A stretch of DNA of 64,000 nt from Chloroflexota bacterium (GTDB lineage Bacteria > Chloroflexota > Anaerolineae > Anaerolineales > Villigracilaceae): positions 62,001 through 126,000 of the forward strand of contig JACPYX010000001.1 in assembly GCA_016195815.1 (NCBI GenBank), given 5' to 3'. Positions 10,283 through 17,823 of the stretch are shown one piece after another. The notes under the pieces were generated by a model. It made no database searches. It was not told the DNA's origin and was given only the letters and a program-made list of their open reading frames with translations. Each line of letters starts with the position of its first letter. Position 1 is the stretch's first letter. The position numbers were made by a program, and so were the translations under genes.

Positions 10283-11698
10283 TCAGGGAGTTGTGGCGAT
10301 GGGGGAGACTGCCCAGGATGCTATCGGATGTAATCCAGAAATAATAGTTGATTCCCCCGTTTGGGTATCTAATTTATAAAAGTAATTATATGATTCTGGA
10401 GCAAAAACAATATATCGGCTGTCTGCTGACCAGATAGCACCTTCAAAGAAAGAATGACTGTTATCAGGTATTTCTGAAACGTCAAATCTCGTTGTAGACA
10501 TAGAATTCAAGTCCATAATATAGACTTGATGTTTTTCGGAAATTCTTGCGTCTATTTCTAGTGTTTGCCCATTTGGAGATATAGAAATATGCCAAAACAT
10601 AGCATTTGGTTCCGTCTCAGACAAGGATAGTAAACGTTCTATTTTTCGTGTCTTTATATTAAAACGCACCAGTCTTAAGTCTGGGTCTATCTCAGGATGC
10701 GGAGGGTCATCATAGTTTCTGACCACTAGATACAAGTAATTTCCCGTCTTATCCCATGCGGGCGGTATAGCATATATGCCATTTACATCACTGTAATTAA
10801 TCTCGTAATTAACCGTTCCATCCAAATTACTTACGCAAAGCCAACGATTGTAATAAGGTCCATTGCCATGAAATGTGTACGCAAACCATTGCTCGTTTGG
10901 CGACCAAAATAATTGGTCATACCACCATGCCGTACATTCGTGCCATCCCGGAATTTCTTTTGTCTTCACGAATTTTTGAGCATTTATATCAAACAAAAGA
11001 AACGAAGGGTCTTTACTAAGAAGAAGGTGATTTCCATCGGGTGTCCAAAATAAGGTGATTGTAAGAGGGGATTGATAGGAATCTATTTCAGATATCTTTC
11101 CTGTTACTAAATCTAATAATCCAATTGTAATTGATGTCCTGTCACCCCAATCTGATGCTTGTGCATAAGCAATCTTTGAACTGTCGGGAGACCATCTGTA
11201 TACTCTTATTATTTTTTTGTCAGTATCTTGAATGGATAAGATTTTTCTTTTAATCGAGCCGTCGGGAGAAATTATCCACAAATCATCTCCAGATATGTAC
11301 CCTATCCATTTTCCATCGGGAGACCATTGGAGTAAATAATTACTTGACTGTGACTCATTATTTTCAATGCCAGTTAATTTCCTTTCTCCGCTTCCATCGA
11401 CATTTACAATCCATAAAGAAAGATTACCAGCCCAATATTCTCTTTCAACAAACACCACAGCATTTGCCTTCACCACGCTGGCGGTTGGATATGGCGGCAT
11501 AGCTGTTGGGGATGGCTGCATTGTAAATGTAGGCAATACAGTTGGGGATGGGGCAATCGATGGGGTTATGCCAATTTTCGTTGCAGATGATATAGAAGTA
11601 ACTGGTGGATAATTTTCGTCATAAACAGAACAGGACATCACCACCAAACCAATGAAGGCAAATATCCCTGCCAGAAGAAAATATCGTTTGTTTGTCAT
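10283..11698 (-). CDS. Lipoprotein with TolB/WD40-like beta-propeller repeats
   Basis: A 471-residue protein. Residues 1-23 are a lipoprotein signal peptide ending in the lipobox VMSC (Cys23). A Ser/Thr/Pro-rich linker follows (residues 45-75), then repeated PD40-type blades (WSPDGKWIGYIS, WSPDSSKIAYAQ, WTPDGNHLLLSK, WSPNEQWFAYTF), the hallmark of extracellular beta-propellers. A structural or binding role on the cell surface is likely; no enzyme motif is seen. The gene is clearly more AT-rich than its neighbours, which suggests a separate origin. It lies next to the repeat-rich GIY-YIG unit. Confidence 0.8.
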   Translation of the reverse strand: MTNKRYFLLAGIFAFIGLVVMSCSVYDENYPPVTSISSATKIGITPSIAPSPTVLPTFTMQPSPTAMPPYPTASVVKANAVVFVEREYWAGNLSLWIVNVDGSGERKLTGIENNESQSSNYLLQWSPDGKWIGYISGDDLWIISPDGSIKRKILSIQDTDKKIIRVYRWSPDSSKIAYAQASDWGDRTSITIGLLDLVTGKISEIDSYQSPLTITLFWTPDGNHLLLSKDPSFLLFDINAQKFVKTKEIPGWHECTAWWYDQLFWSPNEQWFAYTFHGNGPYYNRWLCVSNLDGTVNYEINYSDVNGIYAIPPAWDKTGNYLYLVVRNYDDPPHPEIDPDLRLVRFNIKTRKIERLLSLSETEPNAMFWHISISPNGQTLEIDARISEKHQVYIMDLNSMSTTRFDVSEIPDNSHSFFEGAIWSADSRYIVFAPESYNYFYKLDTQTGESTIISGLHPIASWAVSPIATTP

Positions 11699-11748
11699 TA
11701 TTCAAAAACTCCCTTTTCAAATTACTTTTTTTCAAGCCGCATGAAACG

Positions 11749-11784
11749 CTATGAATAATACCAGCTAAAAATCTTGTTATACAC
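11749..11784 (-). pseudogene. Remnant: duplicate of the last 12 codons of the GT2 gene
   Basis: On the minus strand this encodes VYNKIFSWYYS and a TAG stop. The intact glycosyltransferase at 12349-13299 ends with the same eleven residues and a TAA stop. Seven third-position differences separate the copies and all are silent. The remnant abuts a repeat at 11785, so everything upstream of it is gone. Either a related glycosyltransferase gene was lost here or an insertion brought in a new 3' end for the gene. Confidence 0.8.
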
Positions 11785-11888
11785 GGGTGGTTTCGATACG
11801 GGCGGCGATGGTTGAGTAGCCGCGCAGCGGCGTATCGAAACCCGCCGCCCTACCCTTCGATAAACTCAGGGCATCGCTCAACTACCGA
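11785..11888. repeat. Nested GGTGGTTTCGATACG / CTCAACCACC hairpins (locus 1)
   Basis: At least three partial copies are nested: GTGGTTTCGATACGGGCG (11787-11804), GATGGTTGAGTAG up to CGTATCGAAACCC (11807-11843), and CCTTCGATAAACTC up to GCTCAACTACCG (11853-11887). The same repeat occurs at 12228-12337 and 19831-19883. The gap 11699-11877 holds only this repeat and the gene remnant. Confidence 0.8.
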
Positions 11889-12207
11889 TTTGCTCCAAAA
11901 CAAAATCTTCCCTTTCAATTTTACTTCTATCGAATATTTTCTTTGCCAGCGCGGGCAACAATTCGGGGCTGCCATTTATCAATGCTTCGCGTTTTGCGCG
12001 TCGCCAGCCTTGCACTTGCTTTTCTCGATAAAACGCATCGCTCACGCGGTCATATTCTTCGCAATAAACCAGTTTGACAGGCAATCGCCGCGTTGTATAT
12101 CTTGCGCCGCTTCCTTCTTGATGCTGAGAGAGTCGGCGCTCGAGATTTTTGGTTGAACCGACGTAATACGAACCGTCACAACATTCGAGAATATACATCC
12201 ATGCCAT
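11878..12207 (-). CDS. Small GIY-YIG nuclease-domain protein
   Basis: A 109-residue single-domain protein: WMYILECCDGSYYVGST gives the paired strands of the GIY-YIG fold (YIL...YVG), followed by the conserved Arg (LERRLSQHQ) and the metal-binding Glu region (AFYREKQVQGW). Stand-alone proteins of this type (UPF0213/YhbQ-like) are common and poorly understood. ATG 12207 is chosen; an in-frame extension to 12270 would translate the flanking hairpin repeat. The gene is bracketed on both sides by the same hairpin family and by the two copies of a glycosyltransferase 3' end, which suggests it travels as a unit. Confidence 0.85.
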   Translation of the reverse strand: MAWMYILECCDGSYYVGSTKNLERRLSQHQEGSGARYTTRRLPVKLVYCEEYDRVSDAFYREKQVQGWRRAKREALINGSPELLPALAKKIFDRSKIEREDFVLEQIGS

Positions 12208-12227
12208 AGAAAATCCCGTTTCATGTG

Positions 12228-12337
12228 ATGGTTGAGTAGCCCCGTGTTCTTCGGGGCGTATCGAAACCACACATCTGAATATCAGGTTTGCTTGTGACTG
12301 GTGGTTTCGATACGGGCTTCGCCCTACTCAACCACCG
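12228..12337. repeat. Paired GGTTGAGTAG / CGTATCGAAACCAC hairpins (locus 2)
   Basis: Two opposed copies: GATGGTTGAGTAG to CGTATCGAAACCAC (12228-12269) and GTGGTTTCGATACGGGC to CTACTCAACCACC (12301-12336). The second is a compact hairpin with a GGGC-TTC-GCCC tip. It starts 12 bases after the stop of the GT2 gene. Confidence 0.8.
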
Positions 12338-12348
12338 AATTGCTTTTG

Positions 12349-13299
12349 TTATGAGTAATACCAACTGAAAATTTTGTTGTATACGGCTAGCAGTATTTTC
12401 TTGATGAATCCAACTTCCAGCACGCGTTTTCCAAAAGAAACACTCCTCGTCTTCTTTCCCACCTTCCCCAGTTCCCCGCGCAAATACCCCAGCGTATTGG
12501 ACATATTCATCGCCAGCGGGTCAGAGACCATCAAGCGCAATAAACCTGCGTCGTTCATGCGCTTGTCCAACTGGCGGACTTGTCCCATGGGCTTGTCCAT
12601 GTCAAACGGCAGGAACTGCTGAAGCGTGGATTTGTAGGCCGTAAACTGCCAGTGCGACGCGCCCGCCATCGCGGTCACGCCTTTGTATTGAATGCGCCAG
12701 TCCTTTGTCTCGGCATAAACTTTTTTATTCTCTTCTTCGGTTTGCCCGAGCGAGAGATTGAATTCAAGGAAGGTTTCCCACGGGATGAATTGACCCTCAT
12801 CGAGCGTTGCATTTTCTTTTGCCCACTTGAGAGTCGCTTCGTAAAACTCAGGCGGCGTGCGGAAGGGACGCGCGGTCACCATGCCGACATTCGGGAAAGT
12901 TTCGAGAATCTCCACAGAACGCGAAAGCCAGGTCGGGGAGAATAAAACGTCCGCGTCGGTGTAGGCGATGATCTCGCCCGGTGCGCCTGCCAGTATCACA
13001 TTCCATGCGCCGCCCTTGCCCATGTTCTTTTCGGAGAGGATCAAATATTGGATTCTCCCCTCTTCTTTTTCTTTCACAAGGAAGTCGCGCACTTCAGCGC
13101 ATGAGCCGTTATCGAAAACCATTAGATCAAACGGCAGACCTGCGTCTTTTCTCATGGACTCGAGACAGACTTTCAGCACGTCGAGAGTCTCGGCGTAGAA
13201 TCCGCTTAGGAATGGAATGTAATTGAGCAGCGCGGCAGTGATCCGCTCGGGGCGGGCGACGTCTTTGACGAACTTGGCAGGGTTTTGGCCTTTACGCAT
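12349..13299 (-). CDS. Glycosyltransferase family 2 protein
   Basis: A 316-residue GT-A enzyme. The N-terminal half has the family sequence: LMVFDNGSCAEVRDFL (nucleotide-binding Asp), NMGKGGAWNVIL and the DxD-type AYTDADVLFSP. No membrane segments are obvious until a basic, hydrophobic end. ATG 13299 is taken; a TTG four codons upstream lies in a heptamer array and neither start has a clear ribosome-binding site. The donor and acceptor are unknown. The last 12 codons are duplicated at 11749-11784. Confidence 0.85.
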   Translation of the reverse strand: MRKGQNPAKFVKDVARPERITAALLNYIPFLSGFYAETLDVLKVCLESMRKDAGLPFDLMVFDNGSCAEVRDFLVKEKEEGRIQYLILSEKNMGKGGAWNVILAGAPGEIIAYTDADVLFSPTWLSRSVEILETFPNVGMVTARPFRTPPEFYEATLKWAKENATLDEGQFIPWETFLEFNLSLGQTEEENKKVYAETKDWRIQYKGVTAMAGASHWQFTAYKSTLQQFLPFDMDKPMGQVRQLDKRMNDAGLLRLMVSDPLAMNMSNTLGYLRGELGKVGKKTRSVSFGKRVLEVGFIKKILLAVYNKIFSWYYS

Positions 13300-13302
13300 A
13301 TT

Positions 13303-13392
13303 AAGTTTCAAGTCTCAAGTTTCAAGTTGGGAATCGGAATTCATTATTCTGGAGTCGTGACGGTTTTCCGACTCACGATTACCGATTCCCGA
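13303..13392. repeat. Heptamer array pair between two glycosyltransferase genes
   Basis: AAGTTTC, AAGTCTC, AAGTTTC, AAGTTGG run without a gap at 13303-13330. A second wordy stretch (CGATTACCGATTCCCG) follows at 13376-13391 and overlaps the end of the next gene at 13379. No terminator T-run is seen. Confidence 0.7.
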
Positions 13393-14290
13393 AGATTTTT
13401 TGTATTCGCTTCTTCCATCTCTTCGGCCTTGCAATATTTTCGATCATGTTTTCGGGCAGGAAAAAGAAAATAGCACGCAGAAACAATTCAACGTTTCGCA
13501 CGAAGCGCAGATACGATATCTTCGGGCGGGTAAGTTTACCATCCACAAGTTGATGCGTTGAATCCAAAATGGTGTAACGGATGTTGGCCTGTCCGCCCGC
13601 GAGGCGGATGTTTTCGTTCGTTTCGGGATGTTCGTAATGCGGTTTGCCATCGGGTAAATGCGAGTAATCGTGGTTTTGATGCACGATCATCACCGATGGT
13701 GTGCAGTCAATGACAGGCCAATGCTCTTTGCGCGCTTTGTAGATCATCCAATTATCCCAGCCCGCGCGGCCGATGGTGAAAGCGGGAACGTCTGTGTAGC
13801 AGGATTTAGGAAAGAGGAAGAAATCACTTCCCGCGGGACGATGCAGGGAACCTGCTGCGTAGGCCGTATTGCGTAATGTTTCCTCCCAGCCATGTGTGAA
13901 TTCAATTGGTTTAACTATGTCCAAATCCCAGCGTTGACTGAGCAAAACGAATTTATCTTTCAACTTCACAGCTTGGTTTGCTGCTTCGACAAAATCGGGG
14001 ACAAGGATCATGTCCGCGTTGACGATGGAGAGCAGGCCGCCGTTCGAGTTTTCGCGGGCGAGTTGAAACATGGATGAGATCAGCGGCGCGCCTGATTCGT
14101 TGCGCGCCACATTGGGCAAATACTTCACGGCGAGTTCTCGCGCGGCTTCGGCGAGACCCGTCTCTTCGCCAAGCAAAATGACTTCGACATCGGGCAGCAG
14201 AGTCCATGATTTGATCGCGTTGCGTTGAATCATCGCGATGTGCGGATCGGTGAAAGGTTTGGGGGCGGAGAACAAAGTAATCAGCGGCAT
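13379..14290 (-). CDS. Putative glycosyltransferase (GT-A-like)
   Basis: A 303-residue protein. Its N-terminus (LITLFSAPKPFTDPHIAMIQRNAIKSW) and the central LLSIVNADMILVPDF, with an NAD motif in place of DxD, resemble GT-A nucleotide-sugar transferases that act in polysaccharide clusters. A HQNHDYSHL segment may be the metal-binding or catalytic end. The final 15 residues are very basic (RPKRWKKRIQKIFGNR) and may sit at the membrane. The exact family is not recognised. Its 3' end runs into heptamer-type DNA. Confidence 0.65.
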   Translation of the reverse strand: MPLITLFSAPKPFTDPHIAMIQRNAIKSWTLLPDVEVILLGEETGLAEAARELAVKYLPNVARNESGAPLISSMFQLARENSNGGLLSIVNADMILVPDFVEAANQAVKLKDKFVLLSQRWDLDIVKPIEFTHGWEETLRNTAYAAGSLHRPAGSDFFLFPKSCYTDVPAFTIGRAGWDNWMIYKARKEHWPVIDCTPSVMIVHQNHDYSHLPDGKPHYEHPETNENIRLAGGQANIRYTILDSTHQLVDGKLTRPKISYLRFVRNVELFLRAIFFFLPENMIENIARPKRWKKRIQKIFGNR

Positions 14291-14309
14291 GAGTAATCAG
14301 TGAGCAGTC

Positions 14310-14403
14310 CGTCATTGCGAGGAGGCGTTCGTTGCCGACGAAGCAATCTCCCCGTCGTGTTGGAGATTGCTTCGACCTGCTTCGCAGGTCTCGCAATGAC
14401 GGG
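14310..14403. repeat. GTCATTGCGAGG ... CTCGCAATGACG dispersed hairpin (copy 1)
   Basis: Outer arms GTCATTGCGAGG and CTCGCAATGAC flank an inner pair, GAAGCAATCTCC and GGAGATTGCTTCG. The same design is seen at 21551-21634 and, shortened, at 50990-51026. It fills the gap between two genes and overlaps no conserved codon. Confidence 0.85.
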
Positions 14404-15240
14404 TTATTTTTTGAGTGCCCGTTTATCAATATCTTTCAATGTTTTATGTTGCACAGCCGCGTTAATCTTTGCCAACTCAGGGTTGTCGTGGACCAAATCC
14501 AAAACTTCTTTCCAAGTGAAATCGTCTCGTCCATTGAAATGGGCATACACTTCTCGCATGAATTCCAGGTCTTCGGGGGTATCAACCGTCCAACGGTAAT
14601 CGCCGAAGTCGGTGATGTAATTCAATAAAGCGATTCTAAATCCACGCGGCGAGACGCCTTCTGACCGCCGGCGGCTGACCGCTGAAATTTCCACGCCCTC
14701 ATAAAAATATGGCATGACGTGTTCGCGGTGCTGAAGTTCTTTGGTTTCCTTCCATGCTTTATCCAAAACCTTGAAAGTGCAGGCTTCGACATCCAAGCCA
14801 ATCGGATAGGTTCGAGTCCATGGTGGAGGCAGGCGATTACATACAAAGTCGAAACCCGATTCCCGATTCCCAATTCCCGATTCACCGATCAACGTATTCA
14901 CCGCATCATCAACCAGCGCCGGGTCAATGACGGGACAATCGGCGGTGACGCGCACGACCACGTCTGCTTTCGCTTGTTTCGCTGTTTGATAATAACGATC
15001 AAGGACATCGTACAAACTGCCGCGCGTGAATGGTATTCCGCTGAAGCCGCAATACTCGGCCACGGGGTCATCGGTCGAATCGGTTGTCGTGGCGAAAATC
15101 GTTTCGGTAACGGTGGCCGCCCGCGAGGTCCGAATGAAGACGCGCTGCAGCATGGGCTGTCCGGCGATGTCCGCCAGGATCTTTCCGGGCAAACGGGACG
15201 AGGTCATGCGTCCCTGAATGATGGCAATGACGCGCGGCAT
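14404..15240 (-). CDS. SpsF-like cytidylyltransferase family protein
   Basis: A 278-residue protein with the nucleotide-binding start IIQGRMTSSRLPGKIL (residues 7-22) and VRVTADCPVIDPALVDD, as in SpsF of Bacillus spore-coat polysaccharide synthesis and related CMP-sugar synthetases. SpsF homologues usually sit next to a NeuB/SpsE-like synthase, and one lies 1.5 kb upstream here. It is a second cytidylyltransferase in the cluster besides the one at 1-575. Residues around 118-130 (GESGIGNRESG) come from a heptamer array inserted in frame. It overlaps the upstream gene by one base (TAATG). Confidence 0.82.
   Translation of the reverse strand: MPRVIAIIQGRMTSSRLPGKILADIAGQPMLQRVFIRTSRAATVTETIFATTTDSTDDPVAEYCGFSGIPFTRGSLYDVLDRYYQTAKQAKADVVVRVTADCPVIDPALVDDAVNTLIGESGIGNRESGFDFVCNRLPPPWTRTYPIGLDVEACTFKVLDKAWKETKELQHREHVMPYFYEGVEISAVSRRRSEGVSPRGFRIALLNYITDFGDYRWTVDTPEDLEFMREVYAHFNGRDDFTWKEVLDLVHDNPELAKINAAVQHKTLKDIDKRALKK
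14855..14882. repeat. Heptamer array inside the SpsF-like gene (CCCGATT x4)
   Basis: CCCGATT, CCCGATT, CCCAATT, CCCGATT run without gaps; with flanking bases the frame is kept. It encodes a Gly/Ser/Asn/Arg-rich loop that is not part of the family core. Confidence 0.75.
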
Positions 15241-15518
15241 TATGATTTCTTCTTCGCCGTTTTCCTGGGCGGGGTTTGTTCGAATTCGGCGATTCTGCGT
15301 TTGTGGCGCATCAACGCCCAGCTATTTCCAATCAGAGACGGGATCATCAAGATTATGCCAAGCAAAACGCCGACGCCCAATGCGATCAGCATGAGCAGGC
15401 CGGATGAACCGTCCACTGGATAGCCGAAGAATGTAATGCGGATGATGGTGACGTTCTCCAACGAGAACATCACGGCAATGATCGTGACTACAATTGTAAG
15501 AATTAATGTGATGATCAT
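15240..15518 (-). CDS. LapA-domain small membrane protein (DUF1049)
   Basis: A 92-residue protein with two membrane segments (residues 1-20 and about 39-62) separated by SLENVTIIRITFFGYPVDGSS and a basic tail (KKTAKKKS). This is the lipopolysaccharide-assembly-protein-A domain architecture, which also occurs widely in bacteria without LPS, so it is no proof of an outer membrane. Its start overlaps the glycosyltransferase stop (ATGA) and its stop overlaps the SpsF-like start, so the three genes are tightly coupled. Confidence 0.8.
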   Translation of the reverse strand: MIITLILTIVVTIIAVMFSLENVTIIRITFFGYPVDGSSGLLMLIALGVGVLLGIILMIPSLIGNSWALMRHKRRIAEFEQTPPRKTAKKKS

Positions 15519-16666
15519 TTGGACCTCCTGTCAAGTTGGATGGTTTGCTCGTAGGCCTCAATCAGTTTTGCAAAATTTTTTTCCCAATCGGCCCGTTCCC
15601 GCGCGGACCTGCGAGCGGCGCGGCCGATTTTGGGCAGTTCCTTCCTTTGAGCGATCAGCGCCAAAATTTTTTCAGCGAGGGCGTCTGCATCCCCATCGGG
15701 AAAGAGCCAGCCGTTGACTCCCTCGCTGACCCATTCTTTGTTGGCGGGAATATCGGAGACCAGCGCGGGCAGGCCGCAAGCCAACGCTTCCATCAACGAG
15801 ACGGATGAGCCATCTACGTGCGAGGGCGAGATGTAAAGGTCAGCCATATGATACCAGCGCGGCAGGTCGGTTTGCGAAACCTGTCCGCCGAAGTGAACTC
15901 TGTCGAGCGCGCCGCCATTCAAGAGAATGCTGCGAATGACATTTCCCTGCGAACCGCCGCTGAGCAAAAGCAGGCCTGCGTCTTTGCGTTTTTGAACGAC
16001 CTTCACAAAAGCCCTGGCGAGAACATCAACACCATATCTGGGTTCCCAGGAACGATTACAAAAAAGCGTGAAGGATTTCCGATTTCCGATTTCCGGTTTC
16101 CGGTTTTTCGCCACCGGCGCTTTTCTGCCAGGCACCAATCGCTGAGGGCGAAAGTGTTTCAAGTCCACACCCCACGGAAAGACAGCCGTGCGATCAGGAT
16201 TCATTCCATACGCGACGGCTTTGTCACGCGTGACTTGCGCGTCGCTGGTGAAGAAAGTGCTGTTGCGTAAAACGTAACGCGTAATTTGTTTCATCCGCCA
16301 GTTGCGTTCCGCGTCCTGCATCAAATCGAAGCCCCACGACATGGTAAGAATCGGACGGAAGCCTGACAGCGCCGCGATGAACGCGCAGGTTTGAATCGGC
16401 CCGGCATGGATGAGATCGGGTTTGATTTCATGGACGACGCGTTTCAGATCAAGAACCAGCCGCGGCAGGTCGCGCCAGCGGAATGGACCTTGTCCGCCCG
16501 CCCAAAGAATCTGTTCGATGTTGGACGGAACGGGACGGTCTTCGATTTGGCGTAAATTTTTTTCCAACTTCAGATAATAAACTTCATGTTCCGTTTCAGA
16601 TAATGCAGAAAGGAAACGATGATCATGAGGAGAGTAATCTTTGGAGAAATATAAAATACGTGTCAT
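15515..16666 (-). CDS. Glycosyltransferase family 4 protein
   Basis: A 383-residue GT-B enzyme. The N-terminal acceptor domain begins RILYFSKDYSPHD; the C-terminal domain has FGGQVSQTDLPRWYHMADLYISPSHVDGSSVSLMEALACGLP, with the E-x7-E-type donor-binding region of GT4. Between the domains, residues about 184-198 (KNRKPEIGNRKS) are encoded by a heptamer array at 16074-16107. The ATG at 16666 lies within another array (16661-16709), and no Shine-Dalgarno sequence precedes it. Sugar specificity is unknown. Confidence 0.88.
   Translation of the reverse strand: MTRILYFSKDYSPHDHRFLSALSETEHEVYYLKLEKNLRQIEDRPVPSNIEQILWAGGQGPFRWRDLPRLVLDLKRVVHEIKPDLIHAGPIQTCAFIAALSGFRPILTMSWGFDLMQDAERNWRMKQITRYVLRNSTFFTSDAQVTRDKAVAYGMNPDRTAVFPWGVDLKHFRPQRLVPGRKAPVAKNRKPEIGNRKSFTLFCNRSWEPRYGVDVLARAFVKVVQKRKDAGLLLLSGGSQGNVIRSILLNGGALDRVHFGGQVSQTDLPRWYHMADLYISPSHVDGSSVSLMEALACGLPALVSDIPANKEWVSEGVNGWLFPDGDADALAEKILALIAQRKELPKIGRAARRSARERADWEKNFAKLIEAYEQTIQLDRRSK
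16074..16107. repeat. Heptamer array inside the GT4 gene (GATTTCC / GGTTTCC)
   Basis: GATTTCC, GATTTCC, GGTTTCC, GGTTTTT follow each other in the linker between the two Rossmann domains of the glycosyltransferase. The frame is kept. Confidence 0.7.
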
Positions 16667-16747
16667 GTGTCAGGTGTCAGGTGTCAGGTATCGGATGTCA
16701 AGTGCCGACAGAAAGAGCCTGACACCTGACACCGAAACACTTGACAC
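16661..16747. repeat. Large two-armed heptamer array (TGTCAGG / CCTGACA)
   Basis: Left arm: seven units (TGTCATG, TGTCAGG three times, TATCGGA, TGTCAAG, TGCCGAC) at 16661-16709. Right arm: the complement CCTGACA twice, then CCGAAAC, ACTTGAC at 16718-16745. The arms can form a long hairpin. The array fills the gap between neuB-like and GT4 genes and contains the GT4 start codon. Confidence 0.8.
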
Positions 16748-17815
16748 CTATTCGCCCAAATCCGTCCAGCGCAATTCCTGGCCATAATTGAGATCGTGCA
16801 GGGCTTTTGTACCAATGACATTTTCAATCTGGTCGGGCTTGATCGCGCCCGGCGTGGCGGGACGAAGAACGTCAATCATCTCGCGCGTGAAGACTTCGCC
16901 GGCCTTGATGCCGCGCGCCGCGCGCAGGCAGCGGCGCTGGACAATCTTCGTCTGCTGTTCGTTTCCGGCCACGAATTTATCTGGCGAGCCAAGCGCGCGT
17001 TCGAGTTGGCGCGTCTCTTCGACCATGTGCGCCCAGTCCGCTGGATTCAACGCGAACTTGTGGTCGGGGCCTTCGCGATCGTTATCGTCCGTGAAGTGAC
17101 GCTCGATCATGCGCGCGCCGAGGGTCACCGCGCCGAGCACGGTTGCGTTGCCGTGCGTGTGATCGGAGAGTCCCAGCACTACATCGGGAAACATGGTCGC
17201 GTATGTCTTCAAGACGTTCAAATGAATATGATCGTAGTTTTCAGAACTGGCTGTGTAGTTTGTATTACATTGCATCAGGCATAACTGTTTGTTGATCTTC
17301 AGAATCGCATGGACGGCGCGTTGCACATCGGCAATGTCCGCCGCGCCGCTGGCGATGATCATCGGCTTGCCCTTGGAGGCCATGTGTTCGAGCGCCTCGA
17401 TCCAGTCAATTTCGCCTGAACCTGCTTTGAAGGCGGGAATATATGGGTCAACATGTTCGATAGAATCATAATCGTACGGCGAAGTGAAGAAATGAATCCC
17501 GGCCTTGTCACACTCCTCCTTCAAGATCGGAGTCCAATCCCGCGCAACGGACGCCTCGGCGTAAACCTGCGTCACTGATTTTTTCCATTTGGCCTGATGG
17601 CTGACTTTTGAGTCCATGTGAGTGAAGCCGTAATCCGAAACAATTTTCGGGGCCTGGAAATGCTGGAATTTGGCCGCGTCCGCTCCGGCGTCCCGCGCGA
17701 GGCGGATGAGCAATTTTGCCCGATCAAGATCGCCGTCATGGTTGGCGGCGATGTCGGCGATGAAATAGGTTGGGCAATTCGGTCCAATAATTTTGTTTCC
17801 AATTTTTATTTCCAT
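16748..17815 (-). CDS. N-acetylneuraminate synthase family protein (NeuB/LegI/PseI/SpsE)
   Basis: A 355-residue protein. The TIM-barrel domain starts FIADIAANHDGDLDRAKLLI and includes AKFQHFQAPKIV, FFTSPYDYDSIE, FKAGSGEIDWIE, CNTNYTA and LGLSDHTHG, all classic of sialic acid synthases; the C-terminal 60 residues are an SAF/antifreeze-like domain (AARGIKAGEVFTREMI). The enzyme condenses phosphoenolpyruvate with a six-carbon amino sugar to make a nonulosonic acid. Whether the product is legionaminic, pseudaminic or another acid cannot be told. The neighbouring dehydratase, reductase and cytidylyltransferases support this pathway. Confidence 0.92.
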   Translation of the reverse strand: MEIKIGNKIIGPNCPTYFIADIAANHDGDLDRAKLLIRLARDAGADAAKFQHFQAPKIVSDYGFTHMDSKVSHQAKWKKSVTQVYAEASVARDWTPILKEECDKAGIHFFTSPYDYDSIEHVDPYIPAFKAGSGEIDWIEALEHMASKGKPMIIASGAADIADVQRAVHAILKINKQLCLMQCNTNYTASSENYDHIHLNVLKTYATMFPDVVLGLSDHTHGNATVLGAVTLGARMIERHFTDDNDREGPDHKFALNPADWAHMVEETRQLERALGSPDKFVAGNEQQTKIVQRRCLRAARGIKAGEVFTREMIDVLRPATPGAIKPDQIENVIGTKALHDLNYGQELRWTDLGE

Positions 17816-17823
17816 GCTTCCTC

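Noticed and set aside
12208..12270. N-terminal extension of the GIY-YIG protein
   Set aside because: The extra 21 codons translate the flanking hairpin repeat; ATG 12207 begins exactly at the family start.
11749..12387. A simple target-site duplication around the GIY-YIG unit
   Set aside because: The two 36-base copies differ at seven sites, all silent third positions. A recent duplication would be near identical, and random decay would also hit other positions.
15240..15518. LapA-domain protein as evidence for lipopolysaccharide and an outer membrane
   Set aside because: This domain is widespread in bacteria without LPS, and no lipid A or Lpt gene is in the window.
16661..16747. CRISPR array
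   Set aside because: Units are 7 bases with no spacers and no cas gene is present.
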